Positions 43,409 to 51,720 are shown, counted from the stretch's first letter. The stretch: DNA of 64,000 bases from Winogradskyella eckloniae (GCF_013249045.1 NZ_JABRWP010000010.1:62001-126000), one strand, 5' to 3'. The notes: generated from the letters alone by a model not told the origin. Numbers and translations: made by a program.

Positions 43409-44458
43409 ATGATTAAAACAGATATACTAATAATAGGAGCAGGACCAACAGGTTTATTCACAGTATTTGAAGCCGGTTTGTTAAAATTAAAGTGCCATTT
43501 AATTGATGCGTTACCACAACCTGGTGGTCAATGTTCTGAATTGTATCCTAAAAAACCAATTTATGATATTCCTGGATTTCCAGAAATACTAGCCGGTGAT
43601 TTAACGTCCAATTTATTGCAACAAGGGAAACAATTTCAACCTGGATTTACCTTAGGAGAACGTGCAGAAACTATAGAAAAACAAGAAGATGGTAGTTTTA
43701 TAGTTACAACAAATAAGGGGACACAACACCATGCCCCAATTGTTGCTATTGCAGGAGGATTAGGTAGTTTTGAGCCAAGAAAACCAAAATTAGACAACAT
43801 AGAAAAATATGAAGATAAAGGTGTGGCTTATTTTATCAAAGATCCAGAAGTTTATCGTGATAAAAAAGTAGTCATCGCAGGTGGAGGAGATTCTGCTTTA
43901 GATTGGAGTATTTTTCTCGCAGATGTAGCAGAAGAAGTTACGTTAGTGCATAGACGAAATGAATTTAGAGGTGCATTAGATTCTGTAGAACGTGCGCAAG
44001 AATTAAAATTAATTAATAAAATTAATATCATTACACCTGCAGAAATTACAGCATTACATGGTGATGAAAAAATTGAAGGTGTTTCTATAACTAAAGATGG
44101 ACAAACTGAAAGAATAGATGCAGATGCCTTTATTCCGTTATTTGGTTTATCTCCAAAATTAGGACCTATTGGTGATTGGGGACTTGAGATAGAGAAAAAT
44201 GCGATAAAAGTAGATACTTTAGATTATCAAACCAACATTCCTGGTATCTATGCGATTGGTGATGTAAATACTTATGAAGGAAAATTAAAATTAATACTTT
44301 GTGGTTTTCATGAAGCTACATTAATGTGCCAATCTGCTTATAAAAGATTAAATCCTGGTAAAAAGTTTGTACTTAAGTATACAACGGTGAGTGGTATTGA
44401 TGGATTTGATGGTACAAGAAAAGAGTCTCCAAAAGCAGTTGTAAAGGCTATTGTATAA
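43409..44458 (+). CDS. Thioredoxin-reductase-like ferredoxin-NADP+ reductase
   Basis: The 349-aa flavoprotein has two dinucleotide sites: FAD at ILIIGAGPTGLFTVFEAGLL and NAD(P) at VVIAGGGDSALDWSI, followed by VHRRNEFRGA, which suits NADPH. The C-terminal IPGIYAIGDVNTYEGKLKLI closes the FAD domain. The CxxC redox pair of true thioredoxin reductases is absent, and the PGGQCSELYPKKPIYDIPGFP segment is that of type 2 ferredoxin-NADP+ reductases. The ferredoxin gene overlaps its stop by one base, and the pair should supply electrons to the sulfite reductase. Confidence 0.88.
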   Translation: MIKTDILIIGAGPTGLFTVFEAGLLKLKCHLIDALPQPGGQCSELYPKKPIYDIPGFPEILAGDLTSNLLQQGKQFQPGFTLGERAETIEKQEDGSFIVTTNKGTQHHAPIVAIAGGLGSFEPRKPKLDNIEKYEDKGVAYFIKDPEVYRDKKVVIAGGGDSALDWSIFLADVAEEVTLVHRRNEFRGALDSVERAQELKLINKINIITPAEITALHGDEKIEGVSITKDGQTERIDADAFIPLFGLSPKLGPIGDWGLEIEKNAIKVDTLDYQTNIPGIYAIGDVNTYEGKLKLILCGFHEATLMCQSAYKRLNPGKKFVLKYTTVSGIDGFDGTRKESPKAVVKAIV

Positions 44459-44787
44459 TGCAAGACGTTACCATATATATAACGGATAGAGAAGGTGAAA
44501 AGCATACTGTTTTAGCACCTACAGATATGGCCATGAACTTAATGGAAGTTGTAAGAACTTATGAGTTAGCGCCAGAGGGAACGATTGGTGTATGTGGCGG
44601 AATGGCAATGTGTGCATCTTGTCAATGCTATGTGACTTCAGATCATAAAATAAATGCTATGGAGGATGAAGAAGATGCCATGTTATCTGAAGCGTTTAAC
44701 GTTAAAGAAAATAGTAGACTAAGTTGTCAGATTCCTATTACCGAAGCTTTAAATGAGTTAGAAATAGAATTGGCTCCAGACGTTTAA
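44458..44787 (+). CDS. 2Fe-2S ferredoxin
   Basis: The 109-aa protein is an adrenodoxin/plant-like 2Fe-2S ferredoxin. Its cluster ligands are visible as Cys in GVCGGMAMCASCQCYV and a further Cys in RLSCQIPIT. It starts inside the stop of the reductase gene (TAATG), so translation is coupled. The most likely role is carrying electrons from the upstream reductase to the sulfite reductase. A terminator hairpin follows, closing the operon. Confidence 0.9.
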   Translation: MQDVTIYITDREGEKHTVLAPTDMAMNLMEVVRTYELAPEGTIGVCGGMAMCASCQCYVTSDHKINAMEDEEDAMLSEAFNVKENSRLSCQIPITEALNELEIELAPDV

Positions 44788-44810
44788 ATTTGTTTTAATT
44801 AATTTAATTT

Positions 44811-44848
44811 AGCCAGTTGTCATGATATAATGAGTAACTGGCTTTTTT
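44811..44848 (+). terminator. Terminator after the sulfite reduction operon
   Basis: AGCCAGTT (44811-44818) pairs with AACTGGCT (44836-44843) and is extended internally by TCAT/ATGA. Six T residues follow. It separates the cysH-to-ferredoxin operon from cysE and cysM. Confidence 0.85.
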
Positions 44849-44939
44849 AGTTTGTAGAATTATTAAAATGAAAACCGTAAACTCCGTTGTAAATTAGCGA
44901 CAGATTTAACGATAAAGTTTAAAATTAAGTTTTAAAAAT

Positions 44940-45677
44940 ATGGATGCTTCTATGCATATACCCAATGGATTTAAGGAACAAGTAGAAGAATTAGCTAAAG
45001 CATTATTCTATTGTGTTGTAGAAACTTCTGTAAATGAAGATCTACAATTAGAAAAATTAAAATCGTCCTTTTTTGAAATATCTAAAGGTTTGGATTGTGG
45101 TGTTTGCGAATTAAAATGGGAACAATTTAAGCAAGGGTTAAAAACACTCAGACCTATTCTAAGATTAGATGCAGAAGCTGCATTTAATAATGATCCTGCA
45201 GCAAAAAGTTTAAGAGAAGTTTACCTCGCTTATCCAGGTTTTTATGCTATAACAATGTATAGAATTAGTCATGTTTTATGGAATATTAAAATTCCTATTT
45301 TACCTAGAATGATTAGTGAATATGCGCACGGTGTAACAGGTACAGATATCCATCCTGGCGCTAAAATTGGACAATCATTTTTTATAGATCATGCTACAGG
45401 TGTTGTCATTGGAGAAACGGCTGTTATCCATAATAATGTCATAATTTACCAAGGTGTTACATTAGGAGGCATTAAAGTAGAGAAAGATATGGAAGGCGAA
45501 AAACGGCATCCAACAATTCTAGATAATGTGACCATATATGCAAATGCTACGATTTTAGGAGGTGATGTCGTTATCGGAAAAAATAGCACTATTGGTGCAA
45601 ATGTTTGGATTACTCAATCTATACCAGAAGGATCATTGGTAACCTATAAATCAGATATAAGAATTTCTAATAAATAA
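44940..45677 (+). CDS. cysE: Serine O-acetyltransferase
   Basis: The 245-aa protein acetylates serine with acetyl-CoA, the first step of cysteine synthesis. An N-terminal helical part (1-115) is followed by a left-handed beta-helix with hexapeptide repeats: IHPGAKIGQSFFIDHATGVVIGETAVI, then NVIIYQGVTLGGIKV and TILGGDVVIGKNSTIGANVWI. The catalytic His is in the FIDHATG loop. It is the shorter EpsC-type form. The cysM gene follows after five bases. The ATG at 44940 suits the family, with MDASMHIPNGF at the start. Confidence 0.92.
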   Translation: MDASMHIPNGFKEQVEELAKALFYCVVETSVNEDLQLEKLKSSFFEISKGLDCGVCELKWEQFKQGLKTLRPILRLDAEAAFNNDPAAKSLREVYLAYPGFYAITMYRISHVLWNIKIPILPRMISEYAHGVTGTDIHPGAKIGQSFFIDHATGVVIGETAVIHNNVIIYQGVTLGGIKVEKDMEGEKRHPTILDNVTIYANATILGGDVVIGKNSTIGANVWITQSIPEGSLVTYKSDIRISNK

Positions 45678-45682
45678 ACGTA

Positions 45683-46564
45683 ATGAGTATTTTAAATCAA
45701 ATAGGTAATACGCCATTAGTAGAAACTATAAATTTAGTAACTAAACCTCAAGTAAAACTACTTTTAAAATTAGAAGGAAATAATCCAGGTGGCAGTGTAA
45801 AGGATAGGCCAGCCTATAATATGATTTCTGAAGCTATAAAACGAGGTGACATAAAAAAAGGAGATCGTTTGGTAGAGGCTACAAGTGGTAATACAGGTAT
45901 TGCTCTAGCTTATGTTGCGCAATCTTTTGGTTTAAAAATGGCATTAGTTATGCCAGAAAACTCAACAGAAGAGCGGGTTAAAACCATGCGAGCATATGGT
46001 GCGGAAGTCATTTTAACTTCAGCAGAACAAGGTATAGAAGGCTCTAGAGACGTTGCGTTTAGCATGAGAGATCAACAAGGCTATACATTGTTAAATCAGT
46101 TTGAAAACAACGATAATTGGATGGCACATTACAAAACCACAGGACCAGAAATTTGGAGAGACACCAAAGGAAAAATCACTCATTTTGTGTCTGCCATGGG
46201 AACGACTGGCACTATAATGGGAACCTCTACATTTTTAAAAGAACAGAATAAGGCTATTCAAATTATAGGCGCACAACCAGAAGATGGATCAAGAATTCCT
46301 GGCATAAGAAAATGGTCGCCAGAATATGTGCCTAGTATTTTCAATAGATCAAAAGTAGATCAGGTTATTGAAGTCAGTGAGCAAGTTGCAAAAGCGACTA
46401 CAAAAAGACTCGCCAAAGAAGAAGGTATTTTTGCGGGTATGAGTAGTGGTGGATCTGTGGCCACAGCTTTAAAATTAATTGAAACCATAGAAAAAGGGGT
46501 TGTGGTCGCTATTGTTTGTGATAGAGGCGATCGTTACCTGTCTTCAACACTTTTTGATGACTAA
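45683..46564 (+). CDS. cysM: Cysteine synthase B-type (O-acetylserine sulfhydrylase)
   Basis: The 293-aa PLP enzyme combines O-acetylserine with sulfide to form cysteine. The PLP lysine is in GNNPGGSVKDRPAYNMI, the asparagine loop is VEATSGNTGIALAYV, and the phosphate-binding loop is SAMGTTGTIMGTSTFLK. The C-terminus has EEGIFAGMSSGGSVATAL. The Cys-synthase pattern with NPGGSVKDRP rather than NPAFSVKDRIG points to the CysM subtype. It completes the path started by cysH and cysE, in an operon with cysE. Confidence 0.92.
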   Translation: MSILNQIGNTPLVETINLVTKPQVKLLLKLEGNNPGGSVKDRPAYNMISEAIKRGDIKKGDRLVEATSGNTGIALAYVAQSFGLKMALVMPENSTEERVKTMRAYGAEVILTSAEQGIEGSRDVAFSMRDQQGYTLLNQFENNDNWMAHYKTTGPEIWRDTKGKITHFVSAMGTTGTIMGTSTFLKEQNKAIQIIGAQPEDGSRIPGIRKWSPEYVPSIFNRSKVDQVIEVSEQVAKATTKRLAKEEGIFAGMSSGGSVATALKLIETIEKGVVVAIVCDRGDRYLSSTLFDD

Positions 46565-46651
46565 GTTTTCATAACAATTTGATTGATTTTACTTAACAAA
46601 GAAGTCATTTTAATAGGTGAAATTCGCACTGTAATTTAAAACCCCAAAGCG

Positions 46652-46750
46652 ATGAGATTACTCAGAAAAAAGAATAAAGAATTTAAGTTTTTTGTTCAGA
46701 TTTTAATGTTAGCTATTATTTCTTTGATAGCTGCGTATTTTGTAAAATAG
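46652..46750 (+). CDS. Possible 32-aa small membrane protein
   Basis: In the 250-bp gap after cysM a short frame reads MRLLRKKNKEFKFFVQILML and then a hydrophobic stretch ending AYFVK, followed by TAG. The layout (seven basic residues in the first 12, then one membrane helix of about 18 residues) is typical of small inner-membrane proteins. There is an AACCCCAAAGCG sequence before it rather than a Shine-Dalgarno site, as is normal here. Coding status is uncertain. It could be tested by conservation among relatives. Confidence 0.45.
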   Translation: MRLLRKKNKEFKFFVQILMLAIISLIAAYFVK

Positions 46751-46814
46751 ACTTCTTTAGGCTTTGCATCATTAATCATAATTATTGATTATTTTTACTC
46801 ATCAATAATTCTCC

Positions 46815-47903
46815 ATGCAAAAACTAATTATTTCGTTTTTTTTGTTCTCTTGTATAGTACTGAGTGCCCAAAAAGAAACAAATAATTCATACATAGATTT
46901 TAATTATTTTAGAGGTAATATTGCGCTTCATAATAATGATATTCTTCATTTGATAAATAACCATCCCGAAGGTTTTATTTTTAGTTGGAATAAAAAAACG
47001 TTTGGCAATCAAAGTTGGGAGCAACGCTATGGTTATCCAGATTACGGTGTGTCTTTTGCGTATCAAACCTATAACAATGACATATTAGGAAATAACTATG
47101 CCTTATATGCGCATTATAATTTTTATTTTTTTAGACGTCATCTCATGTTGCGTATTGCTCAAGGATTAGCATATAATACCAATCCTTATGATAAGTACAC
47201 TAATCCCAAAAATGTGGCCTTTGGTTCTGATATTTTAAGTGCCACTTATGTAATGCTCAATTATAAAAAGGAGCGTCTTTTTAAGCGTTTTGGGATACAG
47301 GCAGGTTTAACCTTTACGCATTATTCTAATGCCAACATTAAAGCGCCGAATACCAGTGTAAATACCATGTTAGTAAATGCAGGACTAACCTATAATTTAG
47401 ATGCAGAAGATGCCGTGTTTAAAACCACAGCTGTAGATTCGTTTCCAAAGAAGATAAAGTTTAACATGGCGTTTAGATCTGGTATTAATCAAAGTGATAT
47501 TGTTGGTAGTAAACAATATCCGTTTTATATATTTTCTGGTTATGCAGATAAAAGATTGAGTGCTATAAGCGCGGTACAGTTTGGTACAGATGTCTTTTTT
47601 TCTAATTTTTTAAAAGAATTAATTTACTATAGGTCCATTGCTTTTCCGGAAGATGAGGTGTCTGGAGATGAAGACTATAAACGAGTTGGTGTTTTTCTTG
47701 GACACGAACTATTTATAAATAGATTATCTGTAATTTCTCAATTAGGTTACTATGTGTATTATCCATATGATTTTGAAGGTCGAACTTATATAAGAGTAGG
47801 TTTAAAGCGATATTTTGGTCAAAAAATCTTTGGAGCCGTAACCTTAAAATCTCATGGAGCGAAAGCAGAAGCTGTAGAGTTTGGTTTAGGTATAAGACTT
47901 TAA
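46815..47903 (+). CDS. PagL-like acyloxyacyl hydrolase (lipid A deacylase), outer membrane
   Basis: The 362-aa protein has a signal peptide (MQKLIISFFLFSCIVLSAQ) and a barrel-like strand pattern. The catalytic His-Ser of the lipid A 3-O-deacylase PagL family appears to be H169 and S171 in FTHYSNANIKAPNTSVN. The upstream RIAQGLAYNTNPYDKYTNPKN segment also fits that family. The Bacteroidota members are longer than Proteobacterial PagL (about 160-190 aa) and their activity is generally inferred. It is co-transcribed with a head-GIN lipoprotein four bases downstream. Confidence 0.8.
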   Translation: MQKLIISFFLFSCIVLSAQKETNNSYIDFNYFRGNIALHNNDILHLINNHPEGFIFSWNKKTFGNQSWEQRYGYPDYGVSFAYQTYNNDILGNNYALYAHYNFYFFRRHLMLRIAQGLAYNTNPYDKYTNPKNVAFGSDILSATYVMLNYKKERLFKRFGIQAGLTFTHYSNANIKAPNTSVNTMLVNAGLTYNLDAEDAVFKTTAVDSFPKKIKFNMAFRSGINQSDIVGSKQYPFYIFSGYADKRLSAISAVQFGTDVFFSNFLKELIYYRSIAFPEDEVSGDEDYKRVGVFLGHELFINRLSVISQLGYYVYYPYDFEGRTYIRVGLKRYFGQKIFGAVTLKSHGAKAEAVEFGLGIRL

Positions 47904-47907
47904 AACA

Positions 47908-48651
47908 ATGAAAAAAATAGTTTACATCGTTATTCTTTTTCTTTTTGCATGTAATAGTGAAGAGGTAAATGATTGTTTTCAGACTTCCGGAATTACTGTG
48001 GAACAAGAGGTTGTTGTATCAAATTTTGAAAGCATTTTGGTAAATAGAGATATAGAATTAATCATTACCGAAGGGTCAGAATATAAGGTCACAGTACAAA
48101 CTGGAGAAAATTTAATTAATGATGTGGTAGTGGAAATTGCAGGTAGTCAATTGGTTTTAACAGATAATAATTCATGTAATTTTGTACGATCTTATGGTGT
48201 AACAAAAGTATTTGTAGAGGCACCAAACCTCAATGAAATAAGAACATCTTCTCAATATTCGGTGTCTTCAATTGGTGTTTTAAATTATAGCGCACTAACG
48301 CTATTGTCTGAAGATTATAATGGAGGCAGTGATTTTACTGTTGGAGACTTTATACTTTCGATTAATTCTAGTCAACTCAACGTTGTGTCTAATAATTTGT
48401 CATTCTTTTATATTAATGGCTATGTAGATACTTTGGTTGTTGGTTTTTATTCGGGAGTTGGTCGATTTGAAGGCGAAAATTTAATAGCAGAAAATGTTTC
48501 CATTTATCATCGAGGGAGCAATGATATTATTGTAAATCCGCAACAGTCATTATCAGGAACACTATTAGGAACAGGTGATTTAATAGCTGTAAATCAACCT
48601 GCAAATATTGATGTAGAGCAATTATATACTGGTCAGCTTATTTTTAATTAA
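47908..48651 (+). CDS. Head-GIN (DUF2807) domain lipoprotein
   Basis: The 247-aa protein has a lipoprotein signal with Cys15 (ILFLFACNSEE) and then a right-handed beta-helix-like auto-transporter adhesin head domain, DUF2807: VVVSNFESILVNRDIELIITEG, and later VFVEAPNLNEIRTSSQYSVSS. The repeated short Ser/Asn/Val strands continue to the end. Such proteins sit in the cell envelope of Bacteroidota, and their function is unknown. It is in an operon with the PagL-like gene upstream. Confidence 0.82.
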   Translation: MKKIVYIVILFLFACNSEEVNDCFQTSGITVEQEVVVSNFESILVNRDIELIITEGSEYKVTVQTGENLINDVVVEIAGSQLVLTDNNSCNFVRSYGVTKVFVEAPNLNEIRTSSQYSVSSIGVLNYSALTLLSEDYNGGSDFTVGDFILSINSSQLNVVSNNLSFFYINGYVDTLVVGFYSGVGRFEGENLIAENVSIYHRGSNDIIVNPQQSLSGTLLGTGDLIAVNQPANIDVEQLYTGQLIFN

Positions 48652-48743
48652 ATGAATACTTGCTAAATTTGCTAAACGAGGCGCAAATTATTATTTTGCT
48701 TAAATTGAAAACATGACCAATCCGAAGCGCCACAACTAGATTT

Positions 48744-49745
48744 ATGCCAAACACACTAAAATATATAGACTTATTTTCTGGAGCTGGAGGATTTTCTTTA
48801 GGTTTTGATAACTCAGGTTTTCAGAATGTTTTTTCCGTTGATATAGAACCCAATTTTTGTAAAACCTACAAGCATAATTTTGCAGATCATCAGCTCATAG
48901 AAAAAGACATTTGCGATTTGTCTAATGCAGAAATAGAATATTTAAAAGACAATAATGAGATTGATGTTGTCATTGGAGGACCACCTTGTCAAGGCTTTAG
49001 CATGGCAGGCAATATTGGTAGAAAATTTATCGATGATCCTAGAAACAGATTATTTAAAGAATTTGTAAGAGTTGTAAAAGTAGTAAAGCCAAAATTCTTT
49101 GTTATGGAAAATGTGGCAAGGCTATATACTTATAATAAAGGAACAATAAGAGAGGAGATCATTTCAGATTTTAAAAAATTGGGTTATACTGTAGATTGTA
49201 AGATTCTTAATTCCGCGGATTATGGTGTGCCACAAGTGAGGAATCGTGTTATTTTTATAGGCTCTTTAAAGGCACAAGATATTGTTTTTCCACCTGCTGA
49301 AGTAGCACAATATATATCAGTAAAAGAAGCATTATCTGCTTACCCTAAATTGGCCTCTGGTGAAGAATCAACCAAAGTGCCTAACCATATTGCCATGTCA
49401 CATTCTGAGCAAATGCTTACTAAAATGAGTTACGTATCAGATGGTGGAGATCGAAATGAAATCCCAGAACATATAAGACCAAAGTCTGGTGATATTAGAA
49501 AATATATAAAGTATGCCAGTGATAAACCTTCGGTTTGTGTTACAGGTGATATGCGCAAAATCTTTCATTACGAACAAAATAGAGCTTTAACCGTTAGAGA
49601 GCTCGCTAAGTTGCAATCATTTCCAGATGATTTTGTGTTTAAAGGCACCAGAATATCGCAACAACAACAAGTAGGAAATTCGGTTCCGCCAAAAATGGCA
49701 GAAGCCATAGCAAGAGTCATTATTAAAATGAGTCATCAGGATTAG
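48744..49745 (+). CDS. DNA (cytosine-5) methyltransferase of a type II R-M system
   Basis: The 333-aa protein has all main m5C methyltransferase motifs: I (IDLFSGAGGFSLGF), IV with catalytic Cys82 (GGPPCQGFSMAG), VI (FVMENVARL), VIII (VPQVRNRVIFIG), and IX-X with QVGNSVPPKMAEAIA at the end. The target-recognition region between VIII and IX is short (about residues 190-290), so specificity cannot be predicted. A nuclease-like gene follows 43 bases downstream. Together they form a probable restriction-modification system located between a lipoprotein gene and gldA. Confidence 0.92.
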   Translation: MPNTLKYIDLFSGAGGFSLGFDNSGFQNVFSVDIEPNFCKTYKHNFADHQLIEKDICDLSNAEIEYLKDNNEIDVVIGGPPCQGFSMAGNIGRKFIDDPRNRLFKEFVRVVKVVKPKFFVMENVARLYTYNKGTIREEIISDFKKLGYTVDCKILNSADYGVPQVRNRVIFIGSLKAQDIVFPPAEVAQYISVKEALSAYPKLASGEESTKVPNHIAMSHSEQMLTKMSYVSDGGDRNEIPEHIRPKSGDIRKYIKYASDKPSVCVTGDMRKIFHYEQNRALTVRELAKLQSFPDDFVFKGTRISQQQQVGNSVPPKMAEAIARVIIKMSHQD

Positions 49746-49788
49746 AATTCCGTACTTGGTTTTTATTGTATGTTTTAGTTTTCTAAAT

Positions 49789-50283
49789 ATGATTAAAATA
49801 CAAGTAACAGAGCAAGATAAGTTGTTTGCAAAGCAACAAATAGAGGCTTTTAAGAAAATAAAAGCTGGCAGTTGGCGCTATAAAAATGTTGAGGCTTGGC
49901 GTGGTATAGTTTGCGAATTATTAGCGAGTCAATGGCTCGCAGAAAAATTTAGCATAGACCAATTAGCAAAAGGACTTGATGATTCTGGTATAATTGATGA
50001 GTGCGATATGATTATCAATTCTAAAAAGGTTGAAATAAAATCCGCAACAAAAAATTACTTTAAATATTTAATGCCAAAAATTCATGATGTTAGAGATCAG
50101 CCAAAGGATATTTATATTGGTGTTAAATACAATGAAACTGTTGAGCCCAACGAAATACAAATTATAGGCTCCATAAAACGATCTGAGATTTTAAAGTTTC
50201 CGGTAAAGCAAAATAAAGGCGCACCATATTATGAAGTGCCATTAACTAAATTACTGCCAATAAGACCAAGCACATTTAGTTAA
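49789..50283 (+). CDS. Candidate type II restriction endonuclease, PD-(D/E)xK fold
   Basis: I start at the ATG at 49789 because the frame upstream of it (from 49756) gives an unrelated hydrophobic stretch. The 164-aa protein carries a plausible nuclease core: D73 in IIDECDMII followed by E82-I-K84 in VEIKSATKNYF, the D-(x)n-ExK pattern. Nothing else in it is recognised. It lies directly downstream of a cytosine methyltransferase and in the same direction, so a cognate restriction enzyme is the best reading. Restriction enzymes diverge quickly, which would explain the lack of a named match. Confidence 0.7.
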   Translation: MIKIQVTEQDKLFAKQQIEAFKKIKAGSWRYKNVEAWRGIVCELLASQWLAEKFSIDQLAKGLDDSGIIDECDMIINSKKVEIKSATKNYFKYLMPKIHDVRDQPKDIYIGVKYNETVEPNEIQIIGSIKRSEILKFPVKQNKGAPYYEVPLTKLLPIRPSTFS

Positions 50284-50296
50284 AATCGAGGTCGTT

Positions 50297-50485
50297 TTAC
50301 CAAATTAATAGTCCAATAATTATTGCGATTATGGCACAACCGACACGTCTATTCCAATCTTCTTTTAATATCATGTGAAACGGTTTTTTGCCCATAAAAA
50401 AACACCAACGAAATGCAGCACCAATAAGTTTTGGCAAGGACTCAATAATTCCTGTAAATAAAACTTCAACGATAAATTCGCCCAT
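50297..50485 (-). CDS. Small membrane protein of unknown function
   Basis: The 62-aa protein starts MGEFIVEVLFTGIIESLPKL and ends in a hydrophobic helix (CAIIAIIIGLLIW), with a basic middle (FFMGKKPFHMILKEDW). It lies four bases downstream of gldA on the same strand and so is probably co-transcribed with it. I do not recognise the family, and a link with gliding is only contextual. Confidence 0.6.
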   Translation of the reverse strand: MGEFIVEVLFTGIIESLPKLIGAAFRWCFFMGKKPFHMILKEDWNRRVGCAIIAIIIGLLIW

Positions 50486-50489
50486 TAAT

Positions 50490-51383
50490 TTAGCTTGTTA
50501 ATTCTCTAAACAAACTTTCTAAACTCGCGTTTTTCTGATTCAGTTGTAAAATCTTCAATTCATTGTCGTGTGCAAAATCAAAAACATGAGAACGCATATC
50601 TTCTTTTGTAGAGAATGTAATTTCATATACAAAACTATGCGTGTTTTTTACAGCAGTAACTTTTGGCAATTTTAACAGAAAAGCATCTTCAACTCTGTAG
50701 TCAAACTCAACAATAACAATTTGTTCTTGGCCTTCTCTTAAATCTTTTAAATACTTGTCTGCAACAACTTCTCCTTTATTAATAATAATAACGCGGTCGC
50801 ACATGGCTTCAACCTCTTGCATAATATGAGTAGAGAGAAACACAGTTTTTTCTTTACCTATGGTTTTTATAAGATTTCTAATATCAACTAATTGATTTGG
50901 GTCTAAACCGGTTGTGGGTTCATCTAAGATTAAAACATCAGGATTATGTAACATAGCATTTGCCAAACCAACACGTTGTCTGTAGCCTTTAGAAAGCTGA
51001 TTGATTTTTTTGTGAGCTTCTGGTGTTAAGCCTGTTAATTCAATAACGTCATTAATTCTAGACTTTGGCGTGCCGTAAACATTAGCATTAAAGTTTAAAT
51101 ACTCTTTTACATATAAATCTGTGTAAAGCGGATTATGTTCTGGTAAATAACCAACACAGCTCTGTACACTCGTTTTATCTGTAGCCACATCAAATCCGTT
51201 AACGTTGGCAGAACCTTCAGAAGCGTCTATATAGGTGGTTAGAATTTTCATCATGGTAGATTTGCCAGCACCATTTGGGCCCAAGAAACCAACAATTTCA
51301 GCATCTTTAACGTTAAAGGATACATCGTTAAGTGCTTTTTGATCTTTATATATTTTAGTAATGTTTTTTACTTCAATCGCCAT
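50490..51383 (-). CDS. gldA: Gliding-motility-associated ABC transporter ATPase GldA
   Basis: The 297-aa ATPase has Walker A (LGPNGAGKST at about 35-44), the signature LSKGYRQRVGLANAM, Walker B (VLILDEPTTGLDPN), and the switch His in FLSTHIMQEVEAMCDRV. Its C-terminal 80 residues are an extension typical of this group, ending SLESLFRELTS. In Flavobacterium johnsoniae GldA works with GldF and GldG in gliding. Those two genes are not in the window, as is usual when gldA stands apart. A general multidrug or Na+ export ATPase is the alternative. Confidence 0.8.
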   Translation of the reverse strand: MAIEVKNITKIYKDQKALNDVSFNVKDAEIVGFLGPNGAGKSTMMKILTTYIDASEGSANVNGFDVATDKTSVQSCVGYLPEHNPLYTDLYVKEYLNFNANVYGTPKSRINDVIELTGLTPEAHKKINQLSKGYRQRVGLANAMLHNPDVLILDEPTTGLDPNQLVDIRNLIKTIGKEKTVFLSTHIMQEVEAMCDRVIIINKGEVVADKYLKDLREGQEQIVIVEFDYRVEDAFLLKLPKVTAVKNTHSFVYEITFSTKEDMRSHVFDFAHDNELKILQLNQKNASLESLFRELTS

Positions 51384-51534
51384 ATAAGAAGAATTTTATT
51401 CAAAAATAGGTAAATCAGAATATTGAACCTCTTTTTTTATTAAATCTTTAAAACTTTAGGAAAAATTATAAAAAATCATTTCTACAATTTTGATTTGTAA
51501 AAATAATAATTACATTAGCTGTATAATTACAACA

Positions 51535-51585
51535 ATGAACATTTCTAAAGCATATTATAACTGGTTTTATTTCTTTTTTAGCTAA
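51535..51585 (+). CDS. Phe/Tyr/Trp-rich leader peptide of the pheA attenuator
   Basis: ATG at 51535 opens a 16-codon frame reading MNISKAYYNWFYFFFS, then TAA. Eight of the 16 residues are aromatic (Y7, Y8, W10, F11, Y12, F13-F15). It lies 135 bases before pheA and directly before the antiterminator and terminator hairpins. Such a peptide is the classic sensor of an amino-acid attenuator: scarce charged tRNA-Phe or Tyr stalls the ribosome on these codons. The AT-rich upstream region gives no strong ribosome site. Confidence 0.75.
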   Translation: MNISKAYYNWFYFFFS

Positions 51586-51660
51586 AGGAACGAGACTGAA
51601 TATGTATTATTTAAATATAAATTATAAAGTCTCGATTTAATCGGGACTTTTTTTTGTGCA
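51586..51660 (+). promoter_or_regulatory. Transcription attenuator of the Phe/Tyr operon
   Basis: CGAGACT (51591-51597) can pair with AGTCTCG (51628-51634) as an antiterminator. That same strand also forms the terminator stem, AGTCTCGAT (51628-51636) with ATCGGGACT (51640-51648), loop TTA, nine pairs including one G-U, then eight T residues. The CGAGACT strand starts five bases after the leader stop codon. A ribosome finishing the peptide would cover it, allowing termination; one stalled on Phe/Tyr codons would leave it free, allowing readthrough into pheA. The rest of the 337-bp gap, between gldA and the leader, shows no other gene. Confidence 0.8.
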
Positions 51661-51720
51661 ACAACGAAAAAAAAATGTTTCTTGAAGCGATCAAGACCTA
51701 AAACAATAAGACGATAAAGT

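Noticed and set aside
48713-48739. Eight-codon frame (MTNPKRHN) before the methyltransferase
   Set aside because: Too short, not enriched for any amino acid, and without hairpins; unlike the pheA leader there is no regulatory structure to support it.
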